From NCBI RefSeq assembly GCF_934725225.1, contig NZ_CAKVAM010000003.1, forward strand, positions 62,001 to 126,000: DNA of 64,000 nucleotides, read 5' to 3'. A program made the position numbers and the translations under genes. Below the pieces are notes generated by a model that saw nothing but the letters and a program-made list of their open reading frames with translations, was not told the DNA's origin and made no database searches. Of the stretch, positions 24,425 through 32,588 are shown in pieces. This DNA is from an uncultured Treponema sp. (lineage in GTDB: Bacteria; Spirochaetota; Spirochaetia; Treponematales; Treponemataceae). Each line of letters begins with the position of its first letter. Positions within the stretch are counted from its first letter, which is position 1.

Positions 24425-25264
24425 ATGACAGACAAAATCATTGACATACTGGGCAGCCTTGGTTTTTCAAAAATGGAATCGCTTGTTTACTGCGCGCTTG
24501 TTCCAGAAGAAAAAATGGGCGGCTACCAGATTGCAAAAAAACTGAATGCGCCCCGCCCTTCTGTTTATTCCGCGCTGGAAAATCTTTTAAAGAAAGAATG
24601 CATAACAAGCATTCCCGGTTCAACAGCAGAATATCAGGCAATTCCGCCGGACGTTTTAATTGACGAGATTTCACAAAAGTATTCAGACAACGCCGCAAAA
24701 GCAAAAGAAATGCTAAAGGAATTAAATTCGCCGATTTCAACGCAGGAACGTTTTGTAAACATTGAAGGCAAAACAAAACTTATTTCTGTTGTAAACAAAC
24801 TTATTTCCGCGGCAAAAAAAGAAATTGTGTTCAACTGCTCAATGCCGCTTGAATATTTCAAGGACGCGCTTCTTTCGGCGGCAAAAAGAAAAGTGAGAAT
24901 TGTTTTGTTCAGCTGGAAAAATCTTGACACTCTTGAAATTCCGCTGGAATTTTTCTGCGGATTTGACGGAACAGACTGCTGCCCAGAACAAAGAATCCTC
25001 TTGGTTTCAGACATGGCGCACTGCATTGTAGGTAGCAACGATCGGGCTGTTTTTTTCCCGCACAGACCGCACCACAAAATTCAAAAGCTGCCAGACGGAG
25101 AAAATGATTTTCTTGGAATGACAAGCGACAACAGGCTGATTGTGAATCTTGTTTCAGAACATATTCACTTTGATATTTACTTGCAAAAGCTAAGGAAAAA
25201 ATTCAAACGCGATATTATTTCCAAAGACATTTGCATTGGAACTTTAATGGAGAAAGGAGTCTAA
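24425..25264 (+). CDS. TrmB-family transcriptional regulator
   Basis: This 279-residue protein begins with a winged helix typical of TrmB proteins (LGFSKMESLVYCALV, GGYQIAKKLNAPRPSVYSALENLLKKECI), then a short coiled-coil (dimerisation) and a C-terminal phospholipase-D-like regulatory domain (about residues 115-260). TrmB-family regulators sense maltose, maltodextrins or glucose, mainly in archaea and some bacteria. It heads an operon with MATE, alpha-amylase and alpha-glucosidase genes, so it probably controls alpha-glucan use. A perfect palindrome at its own promoter suggests autoregulation. The stop is 1 base before the MATE start. Confidence 0.85.
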   Translation: MTDKIIDILGSLGFSKMESLVYCALVPEEKMGGYQIAKKLNAPRPSVYSALENLLKKECITSIPGSTAEYQAIPPDVLIDEISQKYSDNAAKAKEMLKELNSPISTQERFVNIEGKTKLISVVNKLISAAKKEIVFNCSMPLEYFKDALLSAAKRKVRIVLFSWKNLDTLEIPLEFFCGFDGTDCCPEQRILLVSDMAHCIVGSNDRAVFFPHRPHHKIQKLPDGENDFLGMTSDNRLIVNLVSEHIHFDIYLQKLRKKFKRDIISKDICIGTLMEKGV

Positions 25265-25265
25265 A

Positions 25266-26621
25266 ATGAAGGCTGAAAACAAAACATTTTTAAACAATTT
25301 AATTTCAATTGCCGTTCCTATTTCGCTGCAGAATTTAATTCAGTCGTGTTTAGGAATGATTGACCAGATTATGATTGGACAGCTTGGCTCAAAAACAGTC
25401 GCCGCAGTAAGCCTTGCCGGAAGACCTTGCTTTGTAATGCTTTTTGCGCTAGGAGGAATCGCAGCCGCAAGCTCAATTTTCGCATCTCAATACGAAGGTG
25501 CAAAAGATTCTAGCAAGCACGCAAACGTAATGAGAGCTTCGGTTTTCGCAGCATTGGCAGTCGCACTTGTGTTTTTTATTTTTTCACTTTTCACACCTGA
25601 ACTAGTCCTTTCATTTTTTACAAAAGACAAAGAAGTTATTTCAATAGGCAAAAATTACTTAATGATAAATTCTTTAAGTTACTTTGCGCTTGCAATCATC
25701 AGCTGCTGTTCGGCAATTTTAAGAAGCACAGGCTTTGCAAAAACTCCGCTAGTTACAGGATTTATTTCTGTCGTAACAAACACGATTCTAAACGCAATCA
25801 TGATTTTCGGACTTTTAGGATTTCCGGCGCTTGGTTCAGACGGAGCTGCAATTGCAACTGTAATTTCGATATTTGTTCAATGCGTAATCCTGATTATTTT
25901 TATGACAAAGAAAAATCATCCTGCGAACATGAAAGCTGTTCTTTTGTGTAAAAACGACTTTTCATTTCTAAAAATATTTTTTATAACTGCTCTTCCTGCA
26001 ATAGGAAACGAACTTTTATGGGCATTAGGAGATGCAGGCTACAGCGCGATATACGGACACATGGGAACAGCAGAGCTTGCGGCAATTACGTTAACCTTTC
26101 CTGTGCAAGGGTTAACAATCGGATTCTTCAGCGGACTTTCTGCAGCCACAGGAATTCTTATAGGAAACGAACTTGGCTCAAATGATTTTGACAAAGGCTA
26201 TAGGCTCGCCTGGAAGTTTATAAAAATCTGCGTTGCAGGATGCGCCGCAATCGGAATTTTAATTTTTGCATTCGCTCCAATATACATAAACTTTTACAAT
26301 GTTGAGCCACAAGTCCGTGAATATGCAAAACATCTTTTGTGGATATTCGCATTCTATTTATGGATAAAAGTCTGCAACATGATAATTGGCAGCGGAATTC
26401 TTAGAAGCGGCGGAAAAACAAAATTCACTTTGTTTCTGGATGTCTTGGGAACTTACGGAATCGGACTTCCGCTTGGACTTTTGGGCGCGCTGGTATTCAA
26501 GCTTGAAATCACAAAAGTTTACGCGCTTCTTTCCGTTGAAGAAATTGTAAGGCTTATAATTGGAACAGCAAGAGTTAAAAGCAGAAAGTGGATAGACAAT
26601 ATTACACAAAAAAACAATTAG
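25266..26621 (+). CDS. MATE-family efflux transporter within the amylase operon
   Basis: This 451-residue membrane protein has about 12 hydrophobic segments. SIAVPISLQNLIQSCLGMIDQIMIGQLGSKTVAAVSLAG is the hallmark MATE start, and the half-repeat ALPAIGNELLWALGDAGYSAIYGHMGTAELAAITL returns in the second half, as expected for the two-bundle fold. Such proteins export cationic drugs or metabolites with Na+ or H+. The start is 1 base after the TrmB-type regulator, within the same operon as two glucan hydrolases, which is unusual; its substrate may be a sugar-linked product, but this is a guess. Confidence 0.9.
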   Translation: MKAENKTFLNNLISIAVPISLQNLIQSCLGMIDQIMIGQLGSKTVAAVSLAGRPCFVMLFALGGIAAASSIFASQYEGAKDSSKHANVMRASVFAALAVALVFFIFSLFTPELVLSFFTKDKEVISIGKNYLMINSLSYFALAIISCCSAILRSTGFAKTPLVTGFISVVTNTILNAIMIFGLLGFPALGSDGAAIATVISIFVQCVILIIFMTKKNHPANMKAVLLCKNDFSFLKIFFITALPAIGNELLWALGDAGYSAIYGHMGTAELAAITLTFPVQGLTIGFFSGLSAATGILIGNELGSNDFDKGYRLAWKFIKICVAGCAAIGILIFAFAPIYINFYNVEPQVREYAKHLLWIFAFYLWIKVCNMIIGSGILRSGGKTKFTLFLDVLGTYGIGLPLGLLGALVFKLEITKVYALLSVEEIVRLIIGTARVKSRKWIDNITQKNN

Positions 26622-26642
26622 GCAATCAAAATGGAGGAAAAG

Positions 26643-28043
26643 ATGCTTAAAAGAATTTTTACATTTGCAATGATTTTTATTTTAGGAGTTTCTGCTATGT
26701 CCGCGGAAAATAAAATGCAAACAAAACAAGGAACTATACTTCACTGCTGGTGCTGGTCGTTCAAGACAATTGAAGAGAACATTGAAAAAATTGCAGAAGC
26801 GGGATTCACTGCAATCCAGACTTCACCGGCAAATGAATGCTTTGAAGGCGACAACGGCGGACTTGAAATTATGAGCCAGAAAAACGGAAAGTGGTATTAT
26901 CACTATCAGCCTACGGATTGGAAAATAGGAAACTATCAGCTTGGAACAAGAGACGACTTTATCCGTATGTGCGCAAAGGCAAAAAAGTATGGAATCGCAG
27001 TAATTGTTGATGTTGTTCCAAACCACACGACAACGCACAAAGATGAAATTTCTCTGGACTTTATAGAAGCTGTAGGCGGAATGGAAAAAATGTACCACAA
27101 GAATTCCGACCACACAATCAGAAGCATGGCAAACCGCAGGGAAGTTACAAGCGCAATGCTCGGAGGACTTCCAGACGTGAACACAGAAAATCCGCTTTTT
27201 CAAGAATATTTTATGAACTACATAAATGACCTCATTGACTGCGGAGCCGATGGTTTCAGATTTGACACAGCAAAGCACATTGCCCTTCCCGATGACCCTG
27301 TAGATCCTGCTTCAAAAGAAAACGACTTCTGGCCAGTCTTTACAGGAAAAAAATCAGTAAACGGAAAATCTGTAAAAAACGCAGATGAACTTTTTATCTA
27401 CGGAGAAGTTCTTCAAGAAGGAGCTTCAAGAGAAGATGCCTACGGAAAACTTTTTCCAGTAACAGCAAGCAACTACGGAAAGCTTTTAAGAAGCGCGTTA
27501 AAAAATGAAAAGCTAAACGCAAAAGGAATTGTAAACTTTCAAAACGCAGCTTCTCCAGAAGTTGTAACTTGGGTTGAAAGCCATGACACTTACGCAAACG
27601 AAGGAGAATCCGCTTACCTCACAAACTTTATGATACGTGCAGGCTGGGCAGTCATAGCTTCAAGAAAAGACGGAACTCCATTGTTCTTTAACCGCCCCAA
27701 AGGAAAAGAAGCCACACAGTTTCCGGGAAAATCCAAAATCGGAGAAACAGGAAACGATGAATATTTCAGCCCGGAAGTTTCCGCTGTAAACAAATTCAGA
27801 ACCGCAATGCAAGGCGAAAACGAAAAATTCATCAACGGAGAAAACGCAGGAGTTCTAATTATAAAGCGCGGAGAAAAAGGCTGCGTAATCATAAACTTAA
27901 ACTCCAAGCCGTCTGCAGTTCAAGTTGAAATAAAACTTCCAAAAGGAACTTACATCGACAAGGCAAACAAAACAAAATTTATCTGCAAGGATTCAGTTTT
28001 AAAAGGAAAGATAAAACCAAAATCAATTTGCGTAGTCTATTAA
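26643..28043 (+). CDS. Secreted alpha-amylase (GH13)
   Basis: This 466-residue protein has a signal peptide (MLKRIFTFAMIFILGVSAMSA) and the four GH13 regions: VIVDVVPNHT, GFRFDTAKHI (nucleophile Asp), FIYGEV (acid/base Glu) and VESHDTYAN (transition-state Asp). LHCWCWSFKTIEENIEKIAEAGFTAIQ is the usual bacterial alpha-amylase opening. It cuts alpha-1,4 bonds of starch or maltodextrin in the periplasm or outside. I chose ATG 26643 because GGAGG lies 5 bases upstream; the ATG at 26631 overlaps that site. The GH31 gene follows after 20 bases. Confidence 0.92.
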   Translation: MLKRIFTFAMIFILGVSAMSAENKMQTKQGTILHCWCWSFKTIEENIEKIAEAGFTAIQTSPANECFEGDNGGLEIMSQKNGKWYYHYQPTDWKIGNYQLGTRDDFIRMCAKAKKYGIAVIVDVVPNHTTTHKDEISLDFIEAVGGMEKMYHKNSDHTIRSMANRREVTSAMLGGLPDVNTENPLFQEYFMNYINDLIDCGADGFRFDTAKHIALPDDPVDPASKENDFWPVFTGKKSVNGKSVKNADELFIYGEVLQEGASREDAYGKLFPVTASNYGKLLRSALKNEKLNAKGIVNFQNAASPEVVTWVESHDTYANEGESAYLTNFMIRAGWAVIASRKDGTPLFFNRPKGKEATQFPGKSKIGETGNDEYFSPEVSAVNKFRTAMQGENEKFINGENAGVLIIKRGEKGCVIINLNSKPSAVQVEIKLPKGTYIDKANKTKFICKDSVLKGKIKPKSICVVY

Positions 28044-28063
28044 AAAATGTCGGGAGGCATAAA

Positions 28064-30061
28064 ATGATAAAGAGATTTGTATTCGGAAAAGCATTTGACA
28101 CAGAAGCCGTAAAAGAAAAGCCTGAAGCCTGCAAAGAAAAAATTCCATATTTTGAAAACGCAGAAGCTTCCAGTTTTTCACTTGAAATGGACGCAAGCGA
28201 CATTGTCTACGGTCTTGGAGAAAATGTGCGCGGAATAAACAAGCGCGGATTCATTTACGAAAGTTTCTGCACAGACCAGCCGGAACACAACGAAAACAAA
28301 AGCTCGCTGTATGCCGCCCACAATTTTCTCATTGTGTCTGGAAACGAAAAAAACTTCGGGGCATTCTTTGACACTCCGGGAAAAGTTACATTTGACATTG
28401 GAGCTTCGAACTATTCAACTCTTAAAGTCGCTGTAGAAAATCCAGAATTCGAACTCTACATAATAGAAAACCCAACGTTAGAATTAATCATAAAAGAATT
28501 CAGGACTTTAATCGGGCAAAGTTACATTCCTCCAAGATGGGCATTCGGAATAGGACAGTCCCGCTGGGGCTACACCTGCGAAGAGGATGTAAGAAAAGTC
28601 GCTGAAAACTACAGAAAGAACAGCATTCCGCTAGACATGATTTATCTCGACATCGACTACATGGAAAAGTTCAAGGACTTTACTATTAACAAAAAATCAT
28701 TTCCGGACTTTAAGAATTTCGTTTCTGAAATGAAAAAGAATTCCGTGCGCATTGTTCCAATCATTGACGCCGGAATAAAAATGGAAGACGGATTTGAACT
28801 TTACGAGGAAGGAAAGGCAAACAATTATTTCTGCAAGGACAAAGACGGAAACGACTTTATAGTTGGAGTGTGGCCGGGAAAATGCTGCCTTCCAGACTTC
28901 TTAAATCCAGAAGCAAGAAAATGGTTTGGAATGAAATATAAATTTCTTACAGACCAAGGCATTGAAGGATTCTGGAACGACATGAACGAGCCTGCTCTCT
29001 TTTACTCTGAAAAAAATCTGGGAAAAGTTTTTGACCAAGTAAACGAAATGAAAAAGCTCAACATCGGCTTAAAAGAAAATTTCGCGCTAAAAGACACAGT
29101 CTTGAATCTTGCAAACAATGTCGATGACTACAAAAGTTTTTACCATTGCAAGGACGGAAAGAAAATCCGCCATTATGACGTTCACAACATCTACGGCTAC
29201 AACATGACAAGAGCCGCATCCGAAGCGTTTGAAAAGATTTCTCCAGAAAAAAGAATCCTCATGTTTTCAAGGTCGTCCTGCATAGGCTCTCACAGATACG
29301 GCGGAATCTGGATGGGAGACAATATGTCAAGATGGCAGCACATCCTCCTGAACTTGAAAATGCTTCCGTCTCTTAATATGTGCGGATTTTTGTACACAGG
29401 CGCGGACTTGGGCGGATTCGGGGAAAACACAACTGAAGACCTTCTCTTGCGCTGGTACGCGCTTGGAATCTTTATGCCGCTGTTAAGAAATCATTCCGCA
29501 TTAGGAACCCGGGAGCAAGAGCCTTTTAGATTCAAAAACAACATAGAAAAATTCAGAAACATCCTTAATCTGCGCTATAGATTTCTTCCTTACATTTACA
29601 GCGAGTTTATGAAAGCCGCCTTGCAAGGAACAATGTACGCAAGCCCGCTTGGATTTATCTGGCCAAAAAACGAGGACGCAAGAAGAACAGAAGATCAGCT
29701 TATGATTGGAGAAAGCATTATGATTGCTCCGATCTATGAACAGAACGCAACCGGACGGCACGTTTATCTTCCTGAGGAAATGAAGCTTGTAAAGTTCAAG
29801 GACAGTGAAAGCTACGAGGAAAAAATAATTCCAGCCGGACACAACTTTATTCACGTTGCGCTAGACGAAGTTGCAATCTTTATCCGAAAAGGACACATTC
29901 TGCCTCTTGCAGACAATGCGGAATCAGTTGAAAAAATTGACTTTGAAAATTTAACAACTATAAGTTTTGCAGAAAAAGGCGCACGATATGAACTCTACAC
30001 TGACGACGGAGAATGCAGAAATCCCAGCCTAAGCGGAAACTTAAAAACTATAAGTGTATAA
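28064..30061 (+). CDS. Alpha-glucosidase (GH31)
   Basis: This 665-residue family 31 glycoside hydrolase has the signature GFWNDMNEPALF with the nucleophile Asp region, SRSSCIGSHRYGGIWMGDNMSRW around the acid/base Asp, and PLLRNHSALGTREQEP. It has no signal peptide, so it probably removes terminal glucose from imported maltodextrins in the cytoplasm, after the secreted amylase. GGGAGG precedes ATG 28064; the upstream frame to 28028 overlaps the amylase gene. It is the last gene of the TrmB operon and is followed by a dispersed repeat. Confidence 0.92.
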   Translation: MIKRFVFGKAFDTEAVKEKPEACKEKIPYFENAEASSFSLEMDASDIVYGLGENVRGINKRGFIYESFCTDQPEHNENKSSLYAAHNFLIVSGNEKNFGAFFDTPGKVTFDIGASNYSTLKVAVENPEFELYIIENPTLELIIKEFRTLIGQSYIPPRWAFGIGQSRWGYTCEEDVRKVAENYRKNSIPLDMIYLDIDYMEKFKDFTINKKSFPDFKNFVSEMKKNSVRIVPIIDAGIKMEDGFELYEEGKANNYFCKDKDGNDFIVGVWPGKCCLPDFLNPEARKWFGMKYKFLTDQGIEGFWNDMNEPALFYSEKNLGKVFDQVNEMKKLNIGLKENFALKDTVLNLANNVDDYKSFYHCKDGKKIRHYDVHNIYGYNMTRAASEAFEKISPEKRILMFSRSSCIGSHRYGGIWMGDNMSRWQHILLNLKMLPSLNMCGFLYTGADLGGFGENTTEDLLLRWYALGIFMPLLRNHSALGTREQEPFRFKNNIEKFRNILNLRYRFLPYIYSEFMKAALQGTMYASPLGFIWPKNEDARRTEDQLMIGESIMIAPIYEQNATGRHVYLPEEMKLVKFKDSESYEEKIIPAGHNFIHVALDEVAIFIRKGHILPLADNAESVEKIDFENLTTISFAEKGARYELYTDDGECRNPSLSGNLKTISV

Positions 30062-30066
30062 CAATG

Positions 30067-30171
30067 TGTCATTGCCGTGCTTGACACGGCAATCTGTCAT
30101 AAATTTTAACAGATTATCAACCGAGTTTCTTTCAGAAAAGAGACATCGCAGGGTCAAGCCCGAAAATGACA
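30067..30171 (+). repeat. Full TGTCATT...AATGACA repeat element (105 bp)
   Basis: It begins TGTCATTGCCGTGCTTGACA and ends in CAGGGTCAAGCCCGAAAATGACA. It is nearly the reverse complement of the element at 32372-32477, so the two form an inverted pair around the dCMP deaminase and purine permease genes. The terminal TGTCATT/AATGACA inverted repeats and subterminal hairpins look like a small non-autonomous mobile element. No transposase gene is seen nearby. Confidence 0.8.
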
Positions 30172-30280
30172 GAAAAGACACCTTTATAATAGCCACATAT
30201 ATTGCCGCTTTCTTTTTCTTCCCGCTCAGTCAATTTGCGAAGTCAGTAGCAAAACTCGACATTTTGGCTAATCAACGTTT

Positions 30281-30778
30281 CTACATATCGGCGTAAGTCT
30301 GAACGGAATCTTCCAAGTGCTCAATTTTTATTCCAGCCTCGGCAAACATTTTCATTGAATCTTCTTCATCATGGTAATGTTTTTCACAGACAACTCTTTT
30401 TATTCCGCAGTTTATAATAAGCATGGCGCACGTTCTGCAAGGAGTCATTTTGCAATAAACGGTCGCTCCGTCAATTGAAATTCCTCTTTTTGCGGCCTGA
30501 CAAATCGCGTTCTGCTCGGCGTGAACTGTCCTTACGCAGTGCTGGGTAACAGAGCCATCAGCGTGAATCATTTTGCGCATCAAGTGGCCGACTTCATCGC
30601 AATGAGCAAGCCCTGCAGGACTTCCAACATAGCCTGTAACAAGAATCTGATTATCCTTTGCAATCACACAGCCGCTTCTTCCGCGGTCGCAAGTCGCACG
30701 CTTTGCAATAGTCCGCGCAACTTCCATAAAGTATTCATCCCAAGTCGGACGCACATATTTTTCTTTTTCTTCGCTCAT
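30281..30778 (-). CDS. Deoxycytidylate (dCMP) deaminase
   Basis: This 165-residue zinc enzyme converts dCMP to dUMP for thymidylate synthesis. The zinc site is HAEQNA (His and catalytic Glu) and PCRTCA (two Cys); RGRSGCVIAKDNQILVTGYVGSPAG is the typical opening and HYHDEEDSMKMFAEAGI matches the ComEB/dCMP deaminase C-terminus. The start ATG 30778 has no clear ribosome site. Upstream, after 77 bases, lies a palindromic 22-bp repeat pair. Confidence 0.92.
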   Translation of the reverse strand: MSEEKEKYVRPTWDEYFMEVARTIAKRATCDRGRSGCVIAKDNQILVTGYVGSPAGLAHCDEVGHLMRKMIHADGSVTQHCVRTVHAEQNAICQAAKRGISIDGATVYCKMTPCRTCAMLIINCGIKRVVCEKHYHDEEDSMKMFAEAGIKIEHLEDSVQTYADM

Positions 30779-30851
30779 GCAAAAAACTTACCATAAATTG
30801 CTGAAAAAAAAAAGACTGCCTGCAATGCGCTTCTTTTTTCAGACAAAAATT

Positions 30852-30900
30852 CAGTCAAAACTCACTGAGGTTTGGGTGAAAACTCACTGACTTTTGACTG
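30852..30900. repeat. Palindromic array with 22-bp period (2 units), flanked by inverted CAGTCAAAA arms
   Basis: AAAACTCACTGA occurs at 30857-30868 and again exactly 22 bases later (30879-30890). Each unit is an imperfect palindrome around CTCA-C-TGA. The whole block is bounded by CAGTCAAAA on the left and TTTTGACTG on the right. The architecture (22-bp step, palindrome in each step) is the same as at 34047-34156, with a different core. The function is unknown. Confidence 0.7.
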
Positions 30901-30929
30901 CTTCGGTTAAAAAGTATAAAAATTCTGCA

Positions 30930-30958
30930 AAAAAAAGTGTGCCCGATTGGACACACTT
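30930..30958 (-). terminator. Terminator of the purine permease gene
   Basis: On the minus strand AAGTGTG-TCC, AATC, GGG-CACACTT, then eight T. Confidence 0.85.
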
Positions 30959-30976
30959 AAACTTCAATTTTTTTAA

Positions 30977-32281
30977 CTATATTGCTTTTATTGCAAGGGC
31001 AAAGATGAATACAACGGCAAGAATCCAAGTAACAACAGGAATTTCTTTTGCTTTCTTTCCGGCAACTTTTGAAATTACGTAAGCAATCATTCCGAACGCG
31101 ATTCCCTTTGAAATTGAATATCCGAATGGCATTACCATGATTGTAATGAAAGCCGGGATTCCGTCTGTAATATCAGCGAAGTTGATTTTAGAAACTGACT
31201 GCATCATAAGGAAGCCTACAAAAATCAAGGCAGGAGCTGTGGCGCAAGAAGGAACAAGCGCGAACAAAGGAGTAAAGAACAAAGCAAGAAGGAAGAAGAA
31301 AGCTGTAACAACAGAAGCAAGACCAGTGCGTGCTCCGGCTGCAACTCCAGAAGAAGACTCAACGAATGAAGTTACTGTTGAAGTTCCAAGGCAAGCTCCG
31401 GCTACAGTTCCAACAGCGTCAGCAAGAAGAGCGCCTTTTACATTCGGAATGTTTCCTTTTTCATCAATAAGATTTCCCTGCTCGGCAACACCCATCAAAG
31501 TTCCGATTGTATCAAAAATATCTGTAAACAAGAAAGTAAAGAACACGCCGAAGAATTTAAGAGAAAGAACTCCAGCCCATTCAAACTTAAAGAGGAACGG
31601 TGCGCTAGGAACGGAAACCGGTTTGAAGTTTTCTGGAACAGTTGTAACGCCAAAAGGAATTCCAATAATAGTTGTAGCGGCAATGCCAATAAGAATTGCG
31701 CCAGGAATTTTAAGAATGTAAAGAACAACTGTAATGACAAGACCGATAATCGCAACAAGAGCTGTAGCATGGTTCAAGTCAATTGCGTTAAAGCCGATGA
31801 TTGTTCCGTTTGCAGAAGTTACGATTCCTGCATTGTTAAGTCCGATAAGCGCAATGAAAAGTCCGATTCCAACAGCAACAGCTTTTTTCATTGTTCCCGG
31901 AATTGAATTGATAATCGCCTCGCGCACTCCGAAGAATGAAAGCAAAATAAAAAGAACGCCTTCAAGCAAAACAGCAGTAAGAGCGAACCAAGGAGAACAT
32001 CCCATCTGGCCGCAGACTGTGTAAGTAAAGAACGCGTTAAGTCCCATTCCAGAAGCAAGAGCAACCGGCATATTCGCAAGGAACGCCATAATGAGAGTTG
32101 CAACGGCAGCAGAAACAGCAGTCGCAGTAAACACGCCGCCGAAATTCATTCCGGCAATTGAGCCAAGCATTCCCGGGTTAACGGCAAGAATGTAAGACAT
32201 TGCAAGGAAAGTTGTAATACCGCCGACAACTTCACGGCTTACAGTAGACCCCTTCTCCTTGATTTTGAAAAATTTCTCCAT
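30977..32281 (-). CDS. NCS2-family purine permease (AzgA/PbuG type)
   Basis: This 434-residue membrane protein begins with FKIKEKGSTVSREVVGGITTFLAMSYILAVNP, the hallmark of the adenine/guanine/hypoxanthine branch of NCS2 transporters, and has about 12-14 membrane segments. GMGLNAFFTYTVCGQMG and FTDIFDTIGTLMGVA are the conserved substrate-site blocks. It takes up purine bases with protons. GGAGG precedes the ATG. I looked for a purine riboswitch in the leader and did not find one; the upstream 305-base gap contains the dispersed repeat and interlocked hairpins. Confidence 0.93.
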   Translation of the reverse strand: MEKFFKIKEKGSTVSREVVGGITTFLAMSYILAVNPGMLGSIAGMNFGGVFTATAVSAAVATLIMAFLANMPVALASGMGLNAFFTYTVCGQMGCSPWFALTAVLLEGVLFILLSFFGVREAIINSIPGTMKKAVAVGIGLFIALIGLNNAGIVTSANGTIIGFNAIDLNHATALVAIIGLVITVVLYILKIPGAILIGIAATTIIGIPFGVTTVPENFKPVSVPSAPFLFKFEWAGVLSLKFFGVFFTFLFTDIFDTIGTLMGVAEQGNLIDEKGNIPNVKGALLADAVGTVAGACLGTSTVTSFVESSSGVAAGARTGLASVVTAFFFLLALFFTPLFALVPSCATAPALIFVGFLMMQSVSKINFADITDGIPAFITIMVMPFGYSISKGIAFGMIAYVISKVAGKKAKEIPVVTWILAVVFIFALAIKAI

Positions 32282-32371
32282 AAGAAATTTCCTCCAAAAA
32301 ATAGAATGCCAATATTATATCACGAAATAAAAAAAGATTATATAGCCCAAACTTCGAGTTTTATGATTTAA

Positions 32372-32477
32372 TGTCATTATCGGGCTTGACCCTGCGATGT
32401 TTCTTTTCTGAAAGAAACTCGGTTGATAATCTATTGAAAATTTCCAGCAGATTGCCGTGTCAAGCACGGCAATGACA
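32372..32477 (-). repeat. Full TGTCATT...AATGACA repeat element (106 bp), inverted copy
   Basis: This is the reverse complement of the 30067-30171 element with only a few differences, including the interior GATTATCAACCGAG and TTTCTTTCAGAAAAG parts. Both ends carry TGTCATT inverted repeats followed by small hairpins (GCCGTG-CTTGA-CACGGC type). Confidence 0.8.
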
Positions 32478-32507
32478 ATGAATGAGTTTTGAAGCAAGCT
32501 GAAAAAA

Positions 32508-32588
32508 CTCGGCGAGAATTTTTTAAAACACGCCGTACTTTTTAAATTTCACGCCGAGAATTTGGGGAAAACACGGCGTGTTTTTTTT
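32508..32588. other. Four interlocking stem segments downstream of the FGE-like lipoprotein gene
   Basis: Segments A CTCGGCG (32508-32514), B CACGCCGT (32529-32536), C CACGCCGAG (32550-32558) and D ACGGCGTG (32573-32580). A pairs with C and B with D, or instead A with B and C with D. On the minus strand A is followed by six T, and on the plus strand D by eight T, so at least one pairing is a terminator in each direction. The arrangement resembles an attenuator with exclusive folds. Confidence 0.55.

Noticed and set aside
32282..32371. Purine riboswitch before the purine permease gene
   Set aside because: I looked for the conserved junction bases and loop pairs of the purine aptamer and did not find them; the leader appears short and AT-rich.
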